A stretch of 64,000 nt of DNA from an uncultured Spirochaetia bacterium (GTDB lineage: Bacteria; Spirochaetota; Spirochaetia; JABEVK01). The translations under genes and the position numbers were made by a program. Below the pieces are notes generated by a model, which saw only the letters and a list, made by a program, of their open reading frames with translations, was not told where the DNA came from and did not search any database. Below, in pieces: positions 25,811-34,530 of the stretch; position 1 is the stretch's first letter, and each line of letters opens with the position of its first letter. Location of the stretch: positions 1 through 64,000 of the forward strand of contig CALGPJ010000026.1 in assembly GCA_937960645.1 (NCBI GenBank). The letters are read 5' to 3'.

Positions 25811-27153
25811 TGCTTTTTCAGTTTCACCGGAAAAAGTACTGCCTGGTGTTGGGGGGCGGCGGAACCAAGGGAATTTACGAAATCGGCGTCTGGAAGGCGC
25901 TGCGGGAAATCGGTATTCCCATCGAGGCTGTCATCGGAACCAGCATCGGAGCGCTCAACGGCCTTTGGATCGCCCAGAACGACTTTGAACAGGCTGAAAA
26001 AACCTGGGACCAGCTGAGCCTGGACAAGGTGCTGCGCCTTCCCCAACAATTCGATCCGCCGCCTGCGGGAACCGAGGACTGGAAAACCCTGGACTTGCTC
26101 TGGCGCGTCTATCGGCGCAAGGGCATGCTGGACAATTCGCCGTTGCGAAACCTGATCGAGTCCCAGTTTCAACCCCTGAAAATCCGGAACTCGGGGATTG
26201 ACTACGGCATCGTGACCTTCAACATCAATCGGATGAGTGCCGAGGTGGTGTTTGCCCGGGAAATCGGCCCGGAGAGTCTGGTCGACTACCTCATGGCCTC
26301 GAGCACCTTCCCAGGCTTCAATCTGACCACGATCAGGAAACAAGCCTACCTGGATGGGGGGCTGGCGAACAACGTGCCCTATGAAATCGCTCGGGCACGC
26401 GGCTATCGGCGGCTTGTCGTGGTGGACGTGGGCGGCATCGGGGTGCGACATCCCATCGAACCCTGGGGCACCGAGTCGGTCTTTATCCGAAATTCCGAGC
26501 GTCTGGGGCACGTGCTGGAGTTTCGCCGGGAGTTCCTGCAAAAAGCCAAAATCATGGGCTACCTCGATACCCTCAAGGCTTTCAGCAAATACGAGGGCGA
26601 AAAATTCTACCTCGAGCCGCATTCCTCCTGGTATCGGGAATGGAATGTGATCCTGGAGTCGGAGACGTTCTACGCCAGCCTTCCCCAAAACCTGAGGGAC
26701 TGGAAAAAGAGCCTGCCCCATCAATTTCGGTACTACAAAAATCCGACTCGTTACCTCATGGAAATCGCCGCCGAGGCCCTGGGGATCGAGCGCCTTCGCG
26801 TCTACTCGCCCCAGGAGCTGACGGCCGCCGTCATGAGTGCGTACGCCGCCATTTTGAGGAAGCTCGAAAACAACGATTTCGCGGATTATCAGGGCTTCGT
26901 CGGGGCACTGCGGTCGGAATGGAAAAAATTCGACATCTTGCCGGGGCTGGGCAGGAAGGCCCCGCTGGAGGTCGATTTGGTCCTGAGAAAAATGGGGTTT
27001 GAGCAGCTCCATCCCTGGGTCTTCGACGTGCTTTTGCGACTCTATCCGGACCTGGTCGCGGCCAAGGTCTTCCTTTACCTGGCCGCGCGATGGAGCAAAA
27101 AATTTCCTGCGCCCAGGTTTTCGTTTGCATCCCTTCAAAATCGTACAAGGTAG
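25810..27153 (+). CDS. Patatin-like phospholipase
   Basis: A 447-residue lipid acyl hydrolase of the patatin family. The oxyanion loop is LGGGGTKG (14-21), the nucleophile S45 lies in GTSIG, and the Asp of the Ser-Asp dyad is D182 in YLDGG. The catalytic domain covers about residues 10-230; the remaining 210 residues are unassigned and helical. No signal peptide, so it works in the cytoplasm or at the inner membrane face. The ATG shares its A with the stop of the coiled-coil gene (TGATG), a strong sign of coupled synthesis. The biological substrate is unknown. Confidence 0.9.
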   Translation: MLFQFHRKKYCLVLGGGGTKGIYEIGVWKALREIGIPIEAVIGTSIGALNGLWIAQNDFEQAEKTWDQLSLDKVLRLPQQFDPPPAGTEDWKTLDLLWRVYRRKGMLDNSPLRNLIESQFQPLKIRNSGIDYGIVTFNINRMSAEVVFAREIGPESLVDYLMASSTFPGFNLTTIRKQAYLDGGLANNVPYEIARARGYRRLVVVDVGGIGVRHPIEPWGTESVFIRNSERLGHVLEFRREFLQKAKIMGYLDTLKAFSKYEGEKFYLEPHSSWYREWNVILESETFYASLPQNLRDWKKSLPHQFRYYKNPTRYLMEIAAEALGIERLRVYSPQELTAAVMSAYAAILRKLENNDFADYQGFVGALRSEWKKFDILPGLGRKAPLEVDLVLRKMGFEQLHPWVFDVLLRLYPDLVAAKVFLYLAARWSKKFPAPRFSFASLQNRTR

Positions 27154-27175
27154 GGGGAAAAATCGGTTATAGGGT

Positions 27176-28696
27176 ATGGTCCTCCTGCATTCGCTGTTGT
27201 CCCGGCCAGTCTCGGCCTTCACATTGGCGTTCTGGCTCGCTCGGGCCCTGCCTGAGCACCTCGGCATCGTGTTTGCCCTGGCCCTGGTGTGGGCCGTGGG
27301 GACCGAGTGCCTGCTGGCTCGTTCCGGCGTCGTGATGCCCCAACCCCTGGCACCTCTGTTCGGACTCCTGGCGGCGCTTTGGCTGCAACCGGCATCGAAC
27401 GTATCGGTTGTCAACGTGTCGGAGTTCCGCCAGGTACAAGGGGCCGTCACCGGCGATGTTCGCCTCTCTTCCAGCGGCTGGCCCACGGTGGAGCTGGATC
27501 TGGAGTGGGTGGGAACCTCTGAATGGCGGCATCAGTCTCGGGGACGCTTGCGTCTTCTGATCCGTGGCGGTACCTGGGAAAGCGTTCCGCCGCCAGGAGC
27601 CAAAGTTTTTGCCCGCGGGACCTTCCAAAAAGATCGTGGGTATTTCGAGGTCCCTTCCCGAGCCCTCGAGGTCGTGAGTCCCGCTCCCGAATGGCAGATG
27701 CGGCGTCGCGAGATCCACCTCGCGGTTCGAGCCGCCTTGTCCCGGCTTCGGGGGAAGTCAGGACCCCTGGCCACGGCCCTGGTCTTGGGCCGGGGTGACG
27801 AGCTGACCCAGGAGGAAAAGCAAGTGTTTCGGGAGGCGGGAGCCTCGCCTCTGTTGGCCCTGTCCGGGTTGCACCTGGGAGTGCTCGCCCTCCTGCTGAA
27901 CCTGATTTTTCGGCATGGTCCCCTTCGCGGTCTGTCCGAGTTCCTGGTGGCGGCGGTTTTGGTGACGTTCGTGGTCGTTGTCGGTCCCCTTCCCAGTTTG
28001 GTCCGGGCCCTGGTTTTCTGGGTCTGCCTGCACGCGGCCTCGTGGCTTCGATGGGAGGTCGATCCCCTGGAAGTCACGGCCGCGGGGGCACTCGCTTTGC
28101 TGTGGGTGTTCCCGGAGTGGGCCACCCATCCCTCCTTCTTATTGAGTGTGAGCGCCATGGCGGGCATCCTGACCCTCAGCGGCGACTACCGCGATTTCTT
28201 CGTCCCGTGGTTCGGGGAGCGGGTGGCCGGCTGGCTTTCCGGGGGATGGGCGGCCGCATCGGGCACCGGGGCAGTCAGCCTCCTGATGTTTGGGGCCTTC
28301 TATCCCCAGGCAGTCCTGTCGAACCTGATTGGCATGATCCCGTTGATGGGACTCTTGTGGGGGACCTTGCTCTACCTGGCCTTGAGCTTTTTACCCGCAC
28401 CGGCCTTGCTGGTCCATGGGGCCGGCTGGTGTCTGGAGCAGCTCACCGAGGGGCTCTTTCTGGTCATGGGCGGGCTTGCCTTGCCGGGGGCCTTCTCCGG
28501 CTGGTTGGGCTGGCTGGCCTGGGGGGTGGGGCTGGTACCTGTCGTTTTTTTACTGTACAAATACGGGAGGTATGGCTACCTTGTACGATTCCCCGCTGGC
28601 CATCAGGGCCCTCCTCGATTCGAACAACCTGGGCGCACGAAAGCGTTGGGGTCAGAACTTTCTGATCAACCCCGGACTGAGGCAGCGGCTGGTTGA
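27176..28696 (+). CDS. comEC: ComEC/Rec2-family DNA-uptake channel, short form
   Basis: A 506-residue membrane protein with the competence domain: LATALVLGRGDELTQEEKQVFREAGASPLLALSGLHLGVLALLLNL is the ComEC signature (GxxxxLxxxxxxxFRxxGxxHLLAxSGLH). About ten membrane segments are visible; the N-terminal DUF4131/OB-like region is present, but the C-terminal metallo-beta-lactamase domain of long ComEC proteins is absent. The frame does not stop at the expected end: the last 42 residues or so overlap rsmA by 125 bases and look unlike ComEC. Function in DNA uptake follows from the family; no other competence gene is in the window. Confidence 0.85.
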   Translation: MVLLHSLLSRPVSAFTLAFWLARALPEHLGIVFALALVWAVGTECLLARSGVVMPQPLAPLFGLLAALWLQPASNVSVVNVSEFRQVQGAVTGDVRLSSSGWPTVELDLEWVGTSEWRHQSRGRLRLLIRGGTWESVPPPGAKVFARGTFQKDRGYFEVPSRALEVVSPAPEWQMRRREIHLAVRAALSRLRGKSGPLATALVLGRGDELTQEEKQVFREAGASPLLALSGLHLGVLALLLNLIFRHGPLRGLSEFLVAAVLVTFVVVVGPLPSLVRALVFWVCLHAASWLRWEVDPLEVTAAGALALLWVFPEWATHPSFLLSVSAMAGILTLSGDYRDFFVPWFGERVAGWLSGGWAAASGTGAVSLLMFGAFYPQAVLSNLIGMIPLMGLLWGTLLYLALSFLPAPALLVHGAGWCLEQLTEGLFLVMGGLALPGAFSGWLGWLAWGVGLVPVVFLLYKYGRYGYLVRFPAGHQGPPRFEQPGRTKALGSELSDQPRTEAAAG

Positions 28697-29432
28697 GTCC
28701 CTCGAGGTCGGGGGTGCCGACACTGTTTGGGAAGTGGGACCGGGTCTGGGGGCGATGACCCAGCTCCTTTTGGACAAGGGGCTGCGGATCACAGCCTTCG
28801 AGATCGATCCTGCCTATTGCCGGATACTCTCCGAACGATTTGCGGACCGGCCGCTTAGGGTTGTGGCGGGAGATGTGTTGCAAACATGGAAACAAGAGGC
28901 CGAGCGGGGGTGGATGCCGATTCTGGGGAACCTGCCGTACAACATCGCCGCGACCCTGCTCGGAACCTGGGCCGAGGAAGGGGCGCGTTTTCCGTGCGGC
29001 GTCTTTTTGGTCCAAAAAGAGCTGGCCGATCGCATGAGCGCTCCCACAGGGAGCAGGGACTACTCGAGTTTCAGCGTCCTTTGCCAGAGCGCCTATCAGA
29101 TCGAAGTCCTATTTTCTGTTGCCCCGGGCAATTTTTATCCCCGGCCCGAGGTGATGAGCGTGGCCCTGAGGGTGAGGCCCAAGCCGCTGTCTTGCACTGA
29201 CCTGAAAGCTTTTGGGGACTTTCTGCGGCTCTGCTTTCACAGCCGGCGCCAAACCCTGCGCAATAACCTCGGTCGGGCCGGGCGGTTGGGCTGGTCCCCC
29301 GAGGGCGTCATCTTGCATGTTCAGTCCTGGGGAATCGATCCCGGCCTGCGGGCCGAGGACGTTTCGGTCTCCCGGTACCTCGAAATCTGGACAGACCCAA
29401 AACGGGAAGAGCGTTTTCGGGCGCAGGGCTAG
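28572..29432 (+). CDS. rsmA: 16S rRNA dimethyladenosine transferase (KsgA)
   Basis: A 286-residue methyltransferase that dimethylates two adjacent adenines near the 3' end of 16S rRNA during small-subunit assembly. GQNFLINPGL at the N-terminus, the SAM-binding block VWEVGPGLGAMTQLLL, acidic FEIDPAY, and the catalytic NLPYN are all present. ATG 28572 directly follows GGGAGG with only one base between, which is too close; TTG 28581, ten bases from the same site, may be the real start and would remove just three residues. The gene overlaps comEC by 125 bases and its stop interlocks with the dapA stop on the other strand (CTAG). Confidence 0.94.
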   Translation: MATLYDSPLAIRALLDSNNLGARKRWGQNFLINPGLRQRLVESLEVGGADTVWEVGPGLGAMTQLLLDKGLRITAFEIDPAYCRILSERFADRPLRVVAGDVLQTWKQEAERGWMPILGNLPYNIAATLLGTWAEEGARFPCGVFLVQKELADRMSAPTGSRDYSSFSVLCQSAYQIEVLFSVAPGNFYPRPEVMSVALRVRPKPLSCTDLKAFGDFLRLCFHSRRQTLRNNLGRAGRLGWSPEGVILHVQSWGIDPGLRAEDVSVSRYLEIWTDPKREERFRAQG

Positions 29433-30307
29433 TTCAGGAGTCCGTAATCGCGCAGCACCTCTGCCAGCTGCTGTTTCCTGGCGGGATCGAGGGGGCAGAG
29501 GGGCAGCCGAAACACTTCCCGAACCCTGCCCTGCAAGGCCAAACAGGTTTTGACGGGTAGGGGGTTGACGTCGATGAAGATGCTTTTCATGAGTTTGAGG
29601 TAGCGGAAGTGCAGCTGGCGGGCCTCCTCGATGCTGCCCTCCTGGACCGAACGAACCATTCTCACCATGGCTTCGGGGATGAGGTGGCTCACCACGCTGA
29701 TGACGCCGTCCCCGCCCAGAGCCACGAGGGGGAAGGTCAGGTTGTCGTCCCCGCTCAGTACCGAGAAGCCCTCGGGTCGGCGGTTCAGCACGTCCATCAT
29801 CTGGCCCAGGTCGCCACTGGCCTCCTTGACACCGACGCAGAGGGGATGCGCCGCGAGCCGCATCAGGGTATCGGTTTCCAGGTTGCGCCCGGTGCGGCCG
29901 GCGATGTTGTAAACCACGATGGGGAGGCGTGATTCTTCCATCACCCGCATGAAGTGCCGGTACAGCCCCTCCTGGTTGGGCCGGTTATAGTAGGGGACAA
30001 CCTGCAGGGAAGCGGCGGCCCCGGCTTCGGCGGCACGACGGGTCAGCATCACCGCCTCATCGGTGGAATTGGACCCTGTGCCCGCGATCACCGGTACGCG
30101 GCCGTTCGCCACGCGAATCGTCGCTTCGACGACCTTGCTATGCTCGTCGTAGTCGAGGGTGGGGCTCTCACCCGTGGTGCCCATCGGGACCAGGCCGCTG
30201 ATACCTCTTCGAATCTGGTCTTCCACCAGTGCCTCGAGCGCCCCGTAGTCGACGCTCCCGTCCTGGTTCATCGGGGTTATCAATGCGGTAAAAACACCTC
30301 GAAACAT
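29429..30307 (-). CDS. dapA: 4-hydroxy-tetrahydrodipicolinate synthase
   Basis: A 292-residue TIM-barrel aldolase that condenses aspartate semialdehyde with pyruvate, entering the diaminopimelate/lysine pathway. The pyruvate Schiff-base Lys is in VGVKEASGDL, Tyr in VVYNIAGRTGRN, and the GTTGESPTL loop is intact. Third gene of a pta-dapB-dapA unit; three bases separate it from dapB. Diaminopimelate production implies meso-DAP or lysine in the cell wall. Confidence 0.96.
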   Translation of the reverse strand: MFRGVFTALITPMNQDGSVDYGALEALVEDQIRRGISGLVPMGTTGESPTLDYDEHSKVVEATIRVANGRVPVIAGTGSNSTDEAVMLTRRAAEAGAAASLQVVPYYNRPNQEGLYRHFMRVMEESRLPIVVYNIAGRTGRNLETDTLMRLAAHPLCVGVKEASGDLGQMMDVLNRRPEGFSVLSGDDNLTFPLVALGGDGVISVVSHLIPEAMVRMVRSVQEGSIEEARQLHFRYLKLMKSIFIDVNPLPVKTCLALQGRVREVFRLPLCPLDPARKQQLAEVLRDYGLLN

Positions 30308-30310
30308 GTT

Positions 30311-31066
30311 TCACTCCTTGGGGCTGAAATAACGATCCTGGATGAAATCCTCCACTCGGAAGAAACCTTTTTTCCCCAGCAACCACTCGGCCGCCAGGAC
30401 GGCCCCCTGGGCAAAGCCTTGCCGGCCCCGGGCGTGGTGGCGCAGGCTGATTTGGTCCTGGGGGCTGTCGAGGATGACCTCGTGCAGGCCGGGTTCGGAT
30501 CCGACCCGAACGCTGGCCACGTGGAGGGCATCCGGGGAGATCACCCCCTCGCTGGCTGTGGTCAGCAGATGTTTCTTACGCGAGAGGTTGTCCAGGATGC
30601 GCTGGGCTGTGGTGAGCGCCGTGCCCGAGGGGCTGTCGGCTTTTTTGTTGTGATGCGCTTCCCAGACGGCGATGTCGTAATCCGGCAGGTGCTCGATCAA
30701 CCGGGCCGCCTCACCCGCCAGGAAAAAAAACAGGTGGGCTCCGATGCTGAAGTTGTTGCCCCAGAGCAGGCTTCCGCCCGATTTTTCGCAAAGCTGCCTC
30801 GCTTCCTCCCGGTTTGCCTCCCAGCCCGTGGTCCCAATGACGGCAGGAAGTCCCTGACGGAGGTAGAATTGAATGTTGTTCCACACACCGGCAGGATGGC
30901 TAAAATCGATGGCCACGTCGGAAAGACCGACATGGGCTGCATCGAGCGAGGGGGCATCCGCCGCTTCCCGGGGATCGATTCGCATCGCCACCGAGTGGGA
31001 TCGGGCATGAAGGAGTTTTTCGACCTCCTTCCCCATGCGGCCGTATCCGACGATGAGGGCCCTCAT
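30311..31066 (-). CDS. dapB: 4-hydroxy-tetrahydrodipicolinate reductase
   Basis: A 251-residue NAD(P)H-dependent reductase for the second step after DapA. N-terminal nucleotide fold GYGRMGKEV (7-15), VAIDFSHPAG, IGTTGW, and the catalytic block EAHHNKKADSPSGTAL (His-His-x-x-Lys) are present. It is somewhat shorter than the E. coli enzyme, as in many anaerobes. One base lies between the pta stop and its ATG, so it depends on the pta promoter. Confidence 0.95.
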   Translation of the reverse strand: MRALIVGYGRMGKEVEKLLHARSHSVAMRIDPREAADAPSLDAAHVGLSDVAIDFSHPAGVWNNIQFYLRQGLPAVIGTTGWEANREEARQLCEKSGGSLLWGNNFSIGAHLFFFLAGEAARLIEHLPDYDIAVWEAHHNKKADSPSGTALTTAQRILDNLSRKKHLLTTASEGVISPDALHVASVRVGSEPGLHEVILDSPQDQISLRHHARGRQGFAQGAVLAAEWLLGKKGFFRVEDFIQDRYFSPKE

Positions 31067-31067
31067 G

Positions 31068-32066
31068 TCAATTCGCCGCCTGGCAGAGAATGACGGCGGC
31101 GGTGGTCACGATGTCGTCGATGGAGCAGCCCCGGCTCAGGTCGCTCACCGGCCTGGCAAAGCCCTGGAGGAAGGGGCCGTAGGCCTCGACGCCGCCCAGC
31201 CGCTGAACCAGCTTGTACCCGATGTTGCCGGCATCCAGGTCGGGGAAGATCAGGGTATTGGCACGGCCGGCAACGGGGCTGCCGGGAGCCTTCTTCTGTC
31301 CCACCGAGCTCACCAGGGCGGCATCGGCCTGAAGCTCCCCGTCCACGATCAATCCGGGATCCTTTTCCTGGATGATTTTGAGGGCCTCGGTGACCAGCTC
31401 CACGTTGGGGTGGGCGGCGCTGCCCTTGGTGGAGAAACTCAGCAGGGCCACCACCGGATCGGTCTGAAGGTAGCTGCGGCAGCTCTGAGCGGCAGCCAGG
31501 GCGATCTCGGCAAGCTGCTGGGCATTGGGAGCGGGGATGACCGCACAGTCGGCGAAGATCATGAGCCCATCCTTGCCCCATTTGGGGTCCGGATGGCTCA
31601 TCACGAAACAGCTGGAAGCATATTTGATTCCCGGCGAGGTCCCGATGATGGCGATGGAAGCCCGAAGGACGTTGGCGGTGGAGTTTTCGGCCCCGGCGAC
31701 CATGGCGTCGGCCGTTCCTTTGTGGACCATCATGGCACCCCACCAAAGCGGGTCCTGAATCTGCTGCCGTGCCTGTTCCAGACTCATCCCCTTGGCCTGT
31801 CGCAAGCGCTGCAACTCTTCGGCGTAGGACTCGAAGTCGGGGCTTTGCGCGGGATCGACAAGGTTTAATCCTTTCAGATCGATATTCAGCTGTTGAGCTT
31901 TTTGTTGGATTTCCGGCAACGGCCCCACCAGAGTGACGTGGCGGGCGATTCCCTCATCCTGGATGATTCGGGCGGCCTGCAAGGTCCTGGGTTCGGTCCC
32001 TTCCGGCAAGACCAGGTTTTTAGGGTTTTGTTTAGCTCGGGTCCTCATCTGTTCTGCAAAGGTCAT
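31068..32066 (-). CDS. pta: Phosphate acetyltransferase
   Basis: A 332-residue short-form (single-domain) phosphotransacetylase that converts acetyl-CoA and phosphate to acetyl phosphate, the step before acetate kinase in acetate formation. The block SNPDPKWGKDG-like region (SHPDPKWGKDGLMIFADCAVIPAPNAQQLAEIA), then VALLSFSTKGSA and the C-terminal NTLIFPDLDAGNIGYKLVQRLGG are characteristic. It leads the operon with dapB and dapA and has a good promoter and GGAGGGA ribosome binding site. No acetate kinase gene is nearby. Grouping with lysine genes is unusual. Confidence 0.95.
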   Translation of the reverse strand: MTFAEQMRTRAKQNPKNLVLPEGTEPRTLQAARIIQDEGIARHVTLVGPLPEIQQKAQQLNIDLKGLNLVDPAQSPDFESYAEELQRLRQAKGMSLEQARQQIQDPLWWGAMMVHKGTADAMVAGAENSTANVLRASIAIIGTSPGIKYASSCFVMSHPDPKWGKDGLMIFADCAVIPAPNAQQLAEIALAAAQSCRSYLQTDPVVALLSFSTKGSAAHPNVELVTEALKIIQEKDPGLIVDGELQADAALVSSVGQKKAPGSPVAGRANTLIFPDLDAGNIGYKLVQRLGGVEAYGPFLQGFARPVSDLSRGCSIDDIVTTAAVILCQAAN

Positions 32067-32086
32067 CGGTCCCTCCTCAATGGCTC

Positions 32087-32114
32087 ATTATATCAAAAAA
32101 GATGAACCTGCCAA
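32087..32114 (-). promoter_or_regulatory. Predicted promoter of the pta-dapB-dapA operon
   Basis: Minus strand TTGGCA (32114-32109), 16-base spacer, perfect TATAAT (32092-32087), and a leader of about 14 bases with GAGGAGGGA before ATG 32066. It is the closest to consensus of any promoter in the window. Confidence 0.75.
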
Positions 32115-32135
32115 CCGAGGAACAAATCGCACGAT

Positions 32136-32164
32136 TTGAAAAAAAATTGAAATAGTTCTAGATT
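32136..32164 (+). promoter_or_regulatory. Predicted promoter of the secreted glycosidase-like gene
   Basis: TTGAAA (32136-32141), 17-base spacer, TAGATT (32159-32164). A leader of about 20 bases with AGGAGGAG (32173-32180) precedes ATG 32191. The A-rich stretch between the hexamers could aid bending. Confidence 0.55.
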
Positions 32165-32190
32165 GAGTTTTCAGGAGGAGAAAGGCTCTC

Positions 32191-33816
32191 ATGGTTCGGT
32201 GGAAAATCTTGTTTGTGTTTGCCCTCATACTCACGGGGCTTTTCTTTTTGATTGGAATTCTACACGGGCAAACAGTGCCGGCCAACACGTTCAGCCTGGG
32301 CACCAACATGAGCGGTTTAGCCGACTGGGGAACGGAACTCCCCTTCGTGGATCTCATGCGTAACGCCCGAGAATGGTTCACCAAGGATGCAGGCAACCCC
32401 TCCGGGCCCTGGAACACGGAGCAGATCGCCAGAATTCGACTTCGTTCCGATGGCTATCCTGTCGAGATCCCGCAGCGCGTCGAAGGGGCCCGCTATCCCC
32501 AAATAGTTGCCACCATTTGGGCGATTACCGACGGCTGGCCCGCCGGAACTTACACCGTGCTCTGGGAAGGGGAAGGCGAGCTCGAGTTTTGGGGCTCCCC
32601 TTCCAACGTGCGACGACTCGGGCCCAACCGAATGGAATTCACGCTTTTGCGCCCCCAGGGCGGACAGGTTGAGATGCGGCTTTTGCGCTCGGCCCGCGCC
32701 AACCCGGTTCGGGCCATCCGGGTTCTGATGCCCGGAACCGAGGCCACCCACCGAGACCAGCCCTTCAACCCACGCTGGCTGCAGCTCGTCAAGGCCTTTC
32801 GGACCGTTCGCTTTATGGACTGGGGCCGTACCAACAACTGGAGCCAGGACCAACCGTGGGAGTGGGAAGGAAAAACCCCGGTGGGATGGGACCGGCGGGC
32901 CAGGTTGGAGGACTACACCTGGGCGACTCCCAGGGGAGTTCCCTACGAGATGATGGTCCGGCTGATGAACGAGCACGACCTCGATGGCTGGGTTTGCATC
33001 CCGCACCTTGCTTCCGCAGAGTACGCCGAGGAAATGGGACGCTTTTTTGCGAAAAACCTGGACCCCGGCAGGAAGCTTTACGTCGAGTATTCCAACGAAA
33101 TCTGGAACTGGATGTTCGGGCAGACGCAATGGCTAAACAAGAACGGGGATCAGCGCGTTACCTGGCCTGAGCGCATTGTTCCCTTTGTTCAGACTGCCCT
33201 CGAGGCGTTCACCCGGGGATTCGGCGGTCCATCGCGGAGATTGGTTCGGGTCGCGGCTGTCCAGACGGGGTGGCTGGATGTGAGTCAGCGGATCGTGCGA
33301 AATCTCAAACCGGGCACGGTGGACGCCGTGGGCGCGGCCTGGTACTTCGGTCTTTCCGAAGAGGCCGATGCACAGTTGGATCGGCTGGGGGCAAGGGCCA
33401 GGGCGGCCGACATCGACCGTTTGGTTCGGGCCGATTGGGATAACCACGAAAAAAAGTGGATCGTGGCGATTCGAGACCAGCTGGTGCGGCCCTTGGGGCT
33501 CAGCTGGGTTTTCTATGAAGGGGGACAGCATCTGACCGCCCATCCTTTCGGCGAGGAACCGGCCTACGCCCAGGCTCTGTTGGATATCCAGCGTTCGCCG
33601 CTTTTGACCCGGCTCTATCAGGACTGGATGGCCTGGCTGGCCACCCTCAAGTCTCCCGGTGAGCCGCCTGTGGTCCTGATGCATTTCAGTCTGGTTGCCC
33701 CTCTGAGCGCCCGTTATGGCAGCTGGGGGTTGGTGGAGACCCTCGATCAGGATACGGCCCAGGTGCCAATTCCTAAGTGGGCCGCCCTGGAACCGTATCT
33801 GCGGCCTGTGCGGTAA
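32191..33816 (+). CDS. Secreted glycoside-hydrolase-like TIM-barrel protein
   Basis: A 541-residue exported protein: signal sequence about 1-27 (IL FVFALILTGLFFLIGILHGQ type), an N-terminal beta-rich region to about 190, then a TIM-barrel-like region. LYVEYSNEIWNW resembles the acid/base Glu strand of clan GH-A glycosidases, and VFYEGGQHL near residue 448 could hold the nucleophile Glu. Such proteins are often labelled cellulose-binding domain proteins, but I see no clear cellulose-binding module. The most likely role is hydrolysis or binding of a plant or microbial polysaccharide outside the cytoplasm. It stands alone with its own promoter. Confidence 0.65.
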   Translation: MVRWKILFVFALILTGLFFLIGILHGQTVPANTFSLGTNMSGLADWGTELPFVDLMRNAREWFTKDAGNPSGPWNTEQIARIRLRSDGYPVEIPQRVEGARYPQIVATIWAITDGWPAGTYTVLWEGEGELEFWGSPSNVRRLGPNRMEFTLLRPQGGQVEMRLLRSARANPVRAIRVLMPGTEATHRDQPFNPRWLQLVKAFRTVRFMDWGRTNNWSQDQPWEWEGKTPVGWDRRARLEDYTWATPRGVPYEMMVRLMNEHDLDGWVCIPHLASAEYAEEMGRFFAKNLDPGRKLYVEYSNEIWNWMFGQTQWLNKNGDQRVTWPERIVPFVQTALEAFTRGFGGPSRRLVRVAAVQTGWLDVSQRIVRNLKPGTVDAVGAAWYFGLSEEADAQLDRLGARARAADIDRLVRADWDNHEKKWIVAIRDQLVRPLGLSWVFYEGGQHLTAHPFGEEPAYAQALLDIQRSPLLTRLYQDWMAWLATLKSPGEPPVVLMHFSLVAPLSARYGSWGLVETLDQDTAQVPIPKWAALEPYLRPVR

Positions 33817-33862
33817 ACCCGCGGTAGTCCCACGATCCGATGAAAAATAAATAAAAATAACA

Positions 33863-33890
33863 TTGAAAAATTCATCGATGCCGTTAGACT
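33863..33890 (+). promoter_or_regulatory. Predicted promoter with A/T-rich upstream element
   Basis: TTGAAA (33863-33868), 16-base spacer, TAGACT (33885-33890), with an A/T tract (33841-33862) just upstream that could act as an UP element. GGAGG lies nine bases before ATG 33906, so the leader is short. Confidence 0.5.
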
Positions 33891-33905
33891 GGATATGGAG
33901 GTACT

Positions 33906-34514
33906 ATGAAACACATTCTTTTGATCATGCTGGCTTTGGCTGTCGTCGCCAACGCCCAGCAGATTCCCCCGCGGGTAAGCATGAACAAGCTGCCCGCAAA
34001 CGTGGACGAGCTTCTGGCTCTTCGTGGCGAGCTGGCGCGTAACCCGTCCGGAGCAGCGGCACTCTTCGCTGTCGCCCTTCAGGTTTACGCACAGAATAAG
34101 GACCTGGGCAAGCCCATGCTGATCGCCATGCTGGTCAACGATGGTTCTCTCATGAGCCAATCGACCCGGCCCGGCAATTACCGGGGCTACGACTTGAGCA
34201 ACAATACCAAATTCCTGGTGGATCAGCTCGACAGTAAGCCCTGGGTTCCCAACTCCTACGTGGTGGGAACTTCCCAGGCCAATGGCTATGCTCTGCCGTC
34301 ATCGGGACCGTACCACTTCGATATCACGCAGAATCAATATTCCATCGTCAAACCCGATGAAGAGGTTCGGATTTTCCTCGCCTGTACGGGAGCCGACACG
34401 CCCCGACCCATTCGGCTGAAGAAAAACAGCGAGGGAATCTGGAAGGTTGCCGAGTTCTCCAGTCTCGTCGTGGGGGTTCGTGCCCCGGCGAGTACGACAC
34501 GGGACGAGCTCTGA
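33906..34514 (+). CDS. Small secreted protein of unknown function
   Basis: A 202-residue protein with a Sec signal peptide (MKHILLIMLALAVVANAQ, cleavage near residue 17). The mature protein begins with a helical, Leu-rich stretch (NVDELLALRGELARNPSGAAALFAVALQVYAQ) and continues with a beta-rich part containing RPGNYRGYDLSNNTKFLVDQL. I do not recognise it with certainty; similar small exported proteins occur in spirochaetes. Clear ribosome binding site GGAGG. It is convergent with pgsA, with 16 bases between stops. Confidence 0.7.
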   Translation: MKHILLIMLALAVVANAQQIPPRVSMNKLPANVDELLALRGELARNPSGAAALFAVALQVYAQNKDLGKPMLIAMLVNDGSLMSQSTRPGNYRGYDLSNNTKFLVDQLDSKPWVPNSYVVGTSQANGYALPSSGPYHFDITQNQYSIVKPDEEVRIFLACTGADTPRPIRLKKNSEGIWKVAEFSSLVVGVRAPASTTRDEL

Positions 34515-34530
34515 TGCCTGGCGCCGCCTC

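Noticed and set aside
21587..27153. Adenylate cyclase next to a patatin lipase read as a CBASS-like anti-phage system
   Set aside because: CBASS uses CD-NTase enzymes. The cyclase here is a class III membrane receptor on the opposite strand, and no CD-NTase, Cap or ubiquitin-like gene is present.
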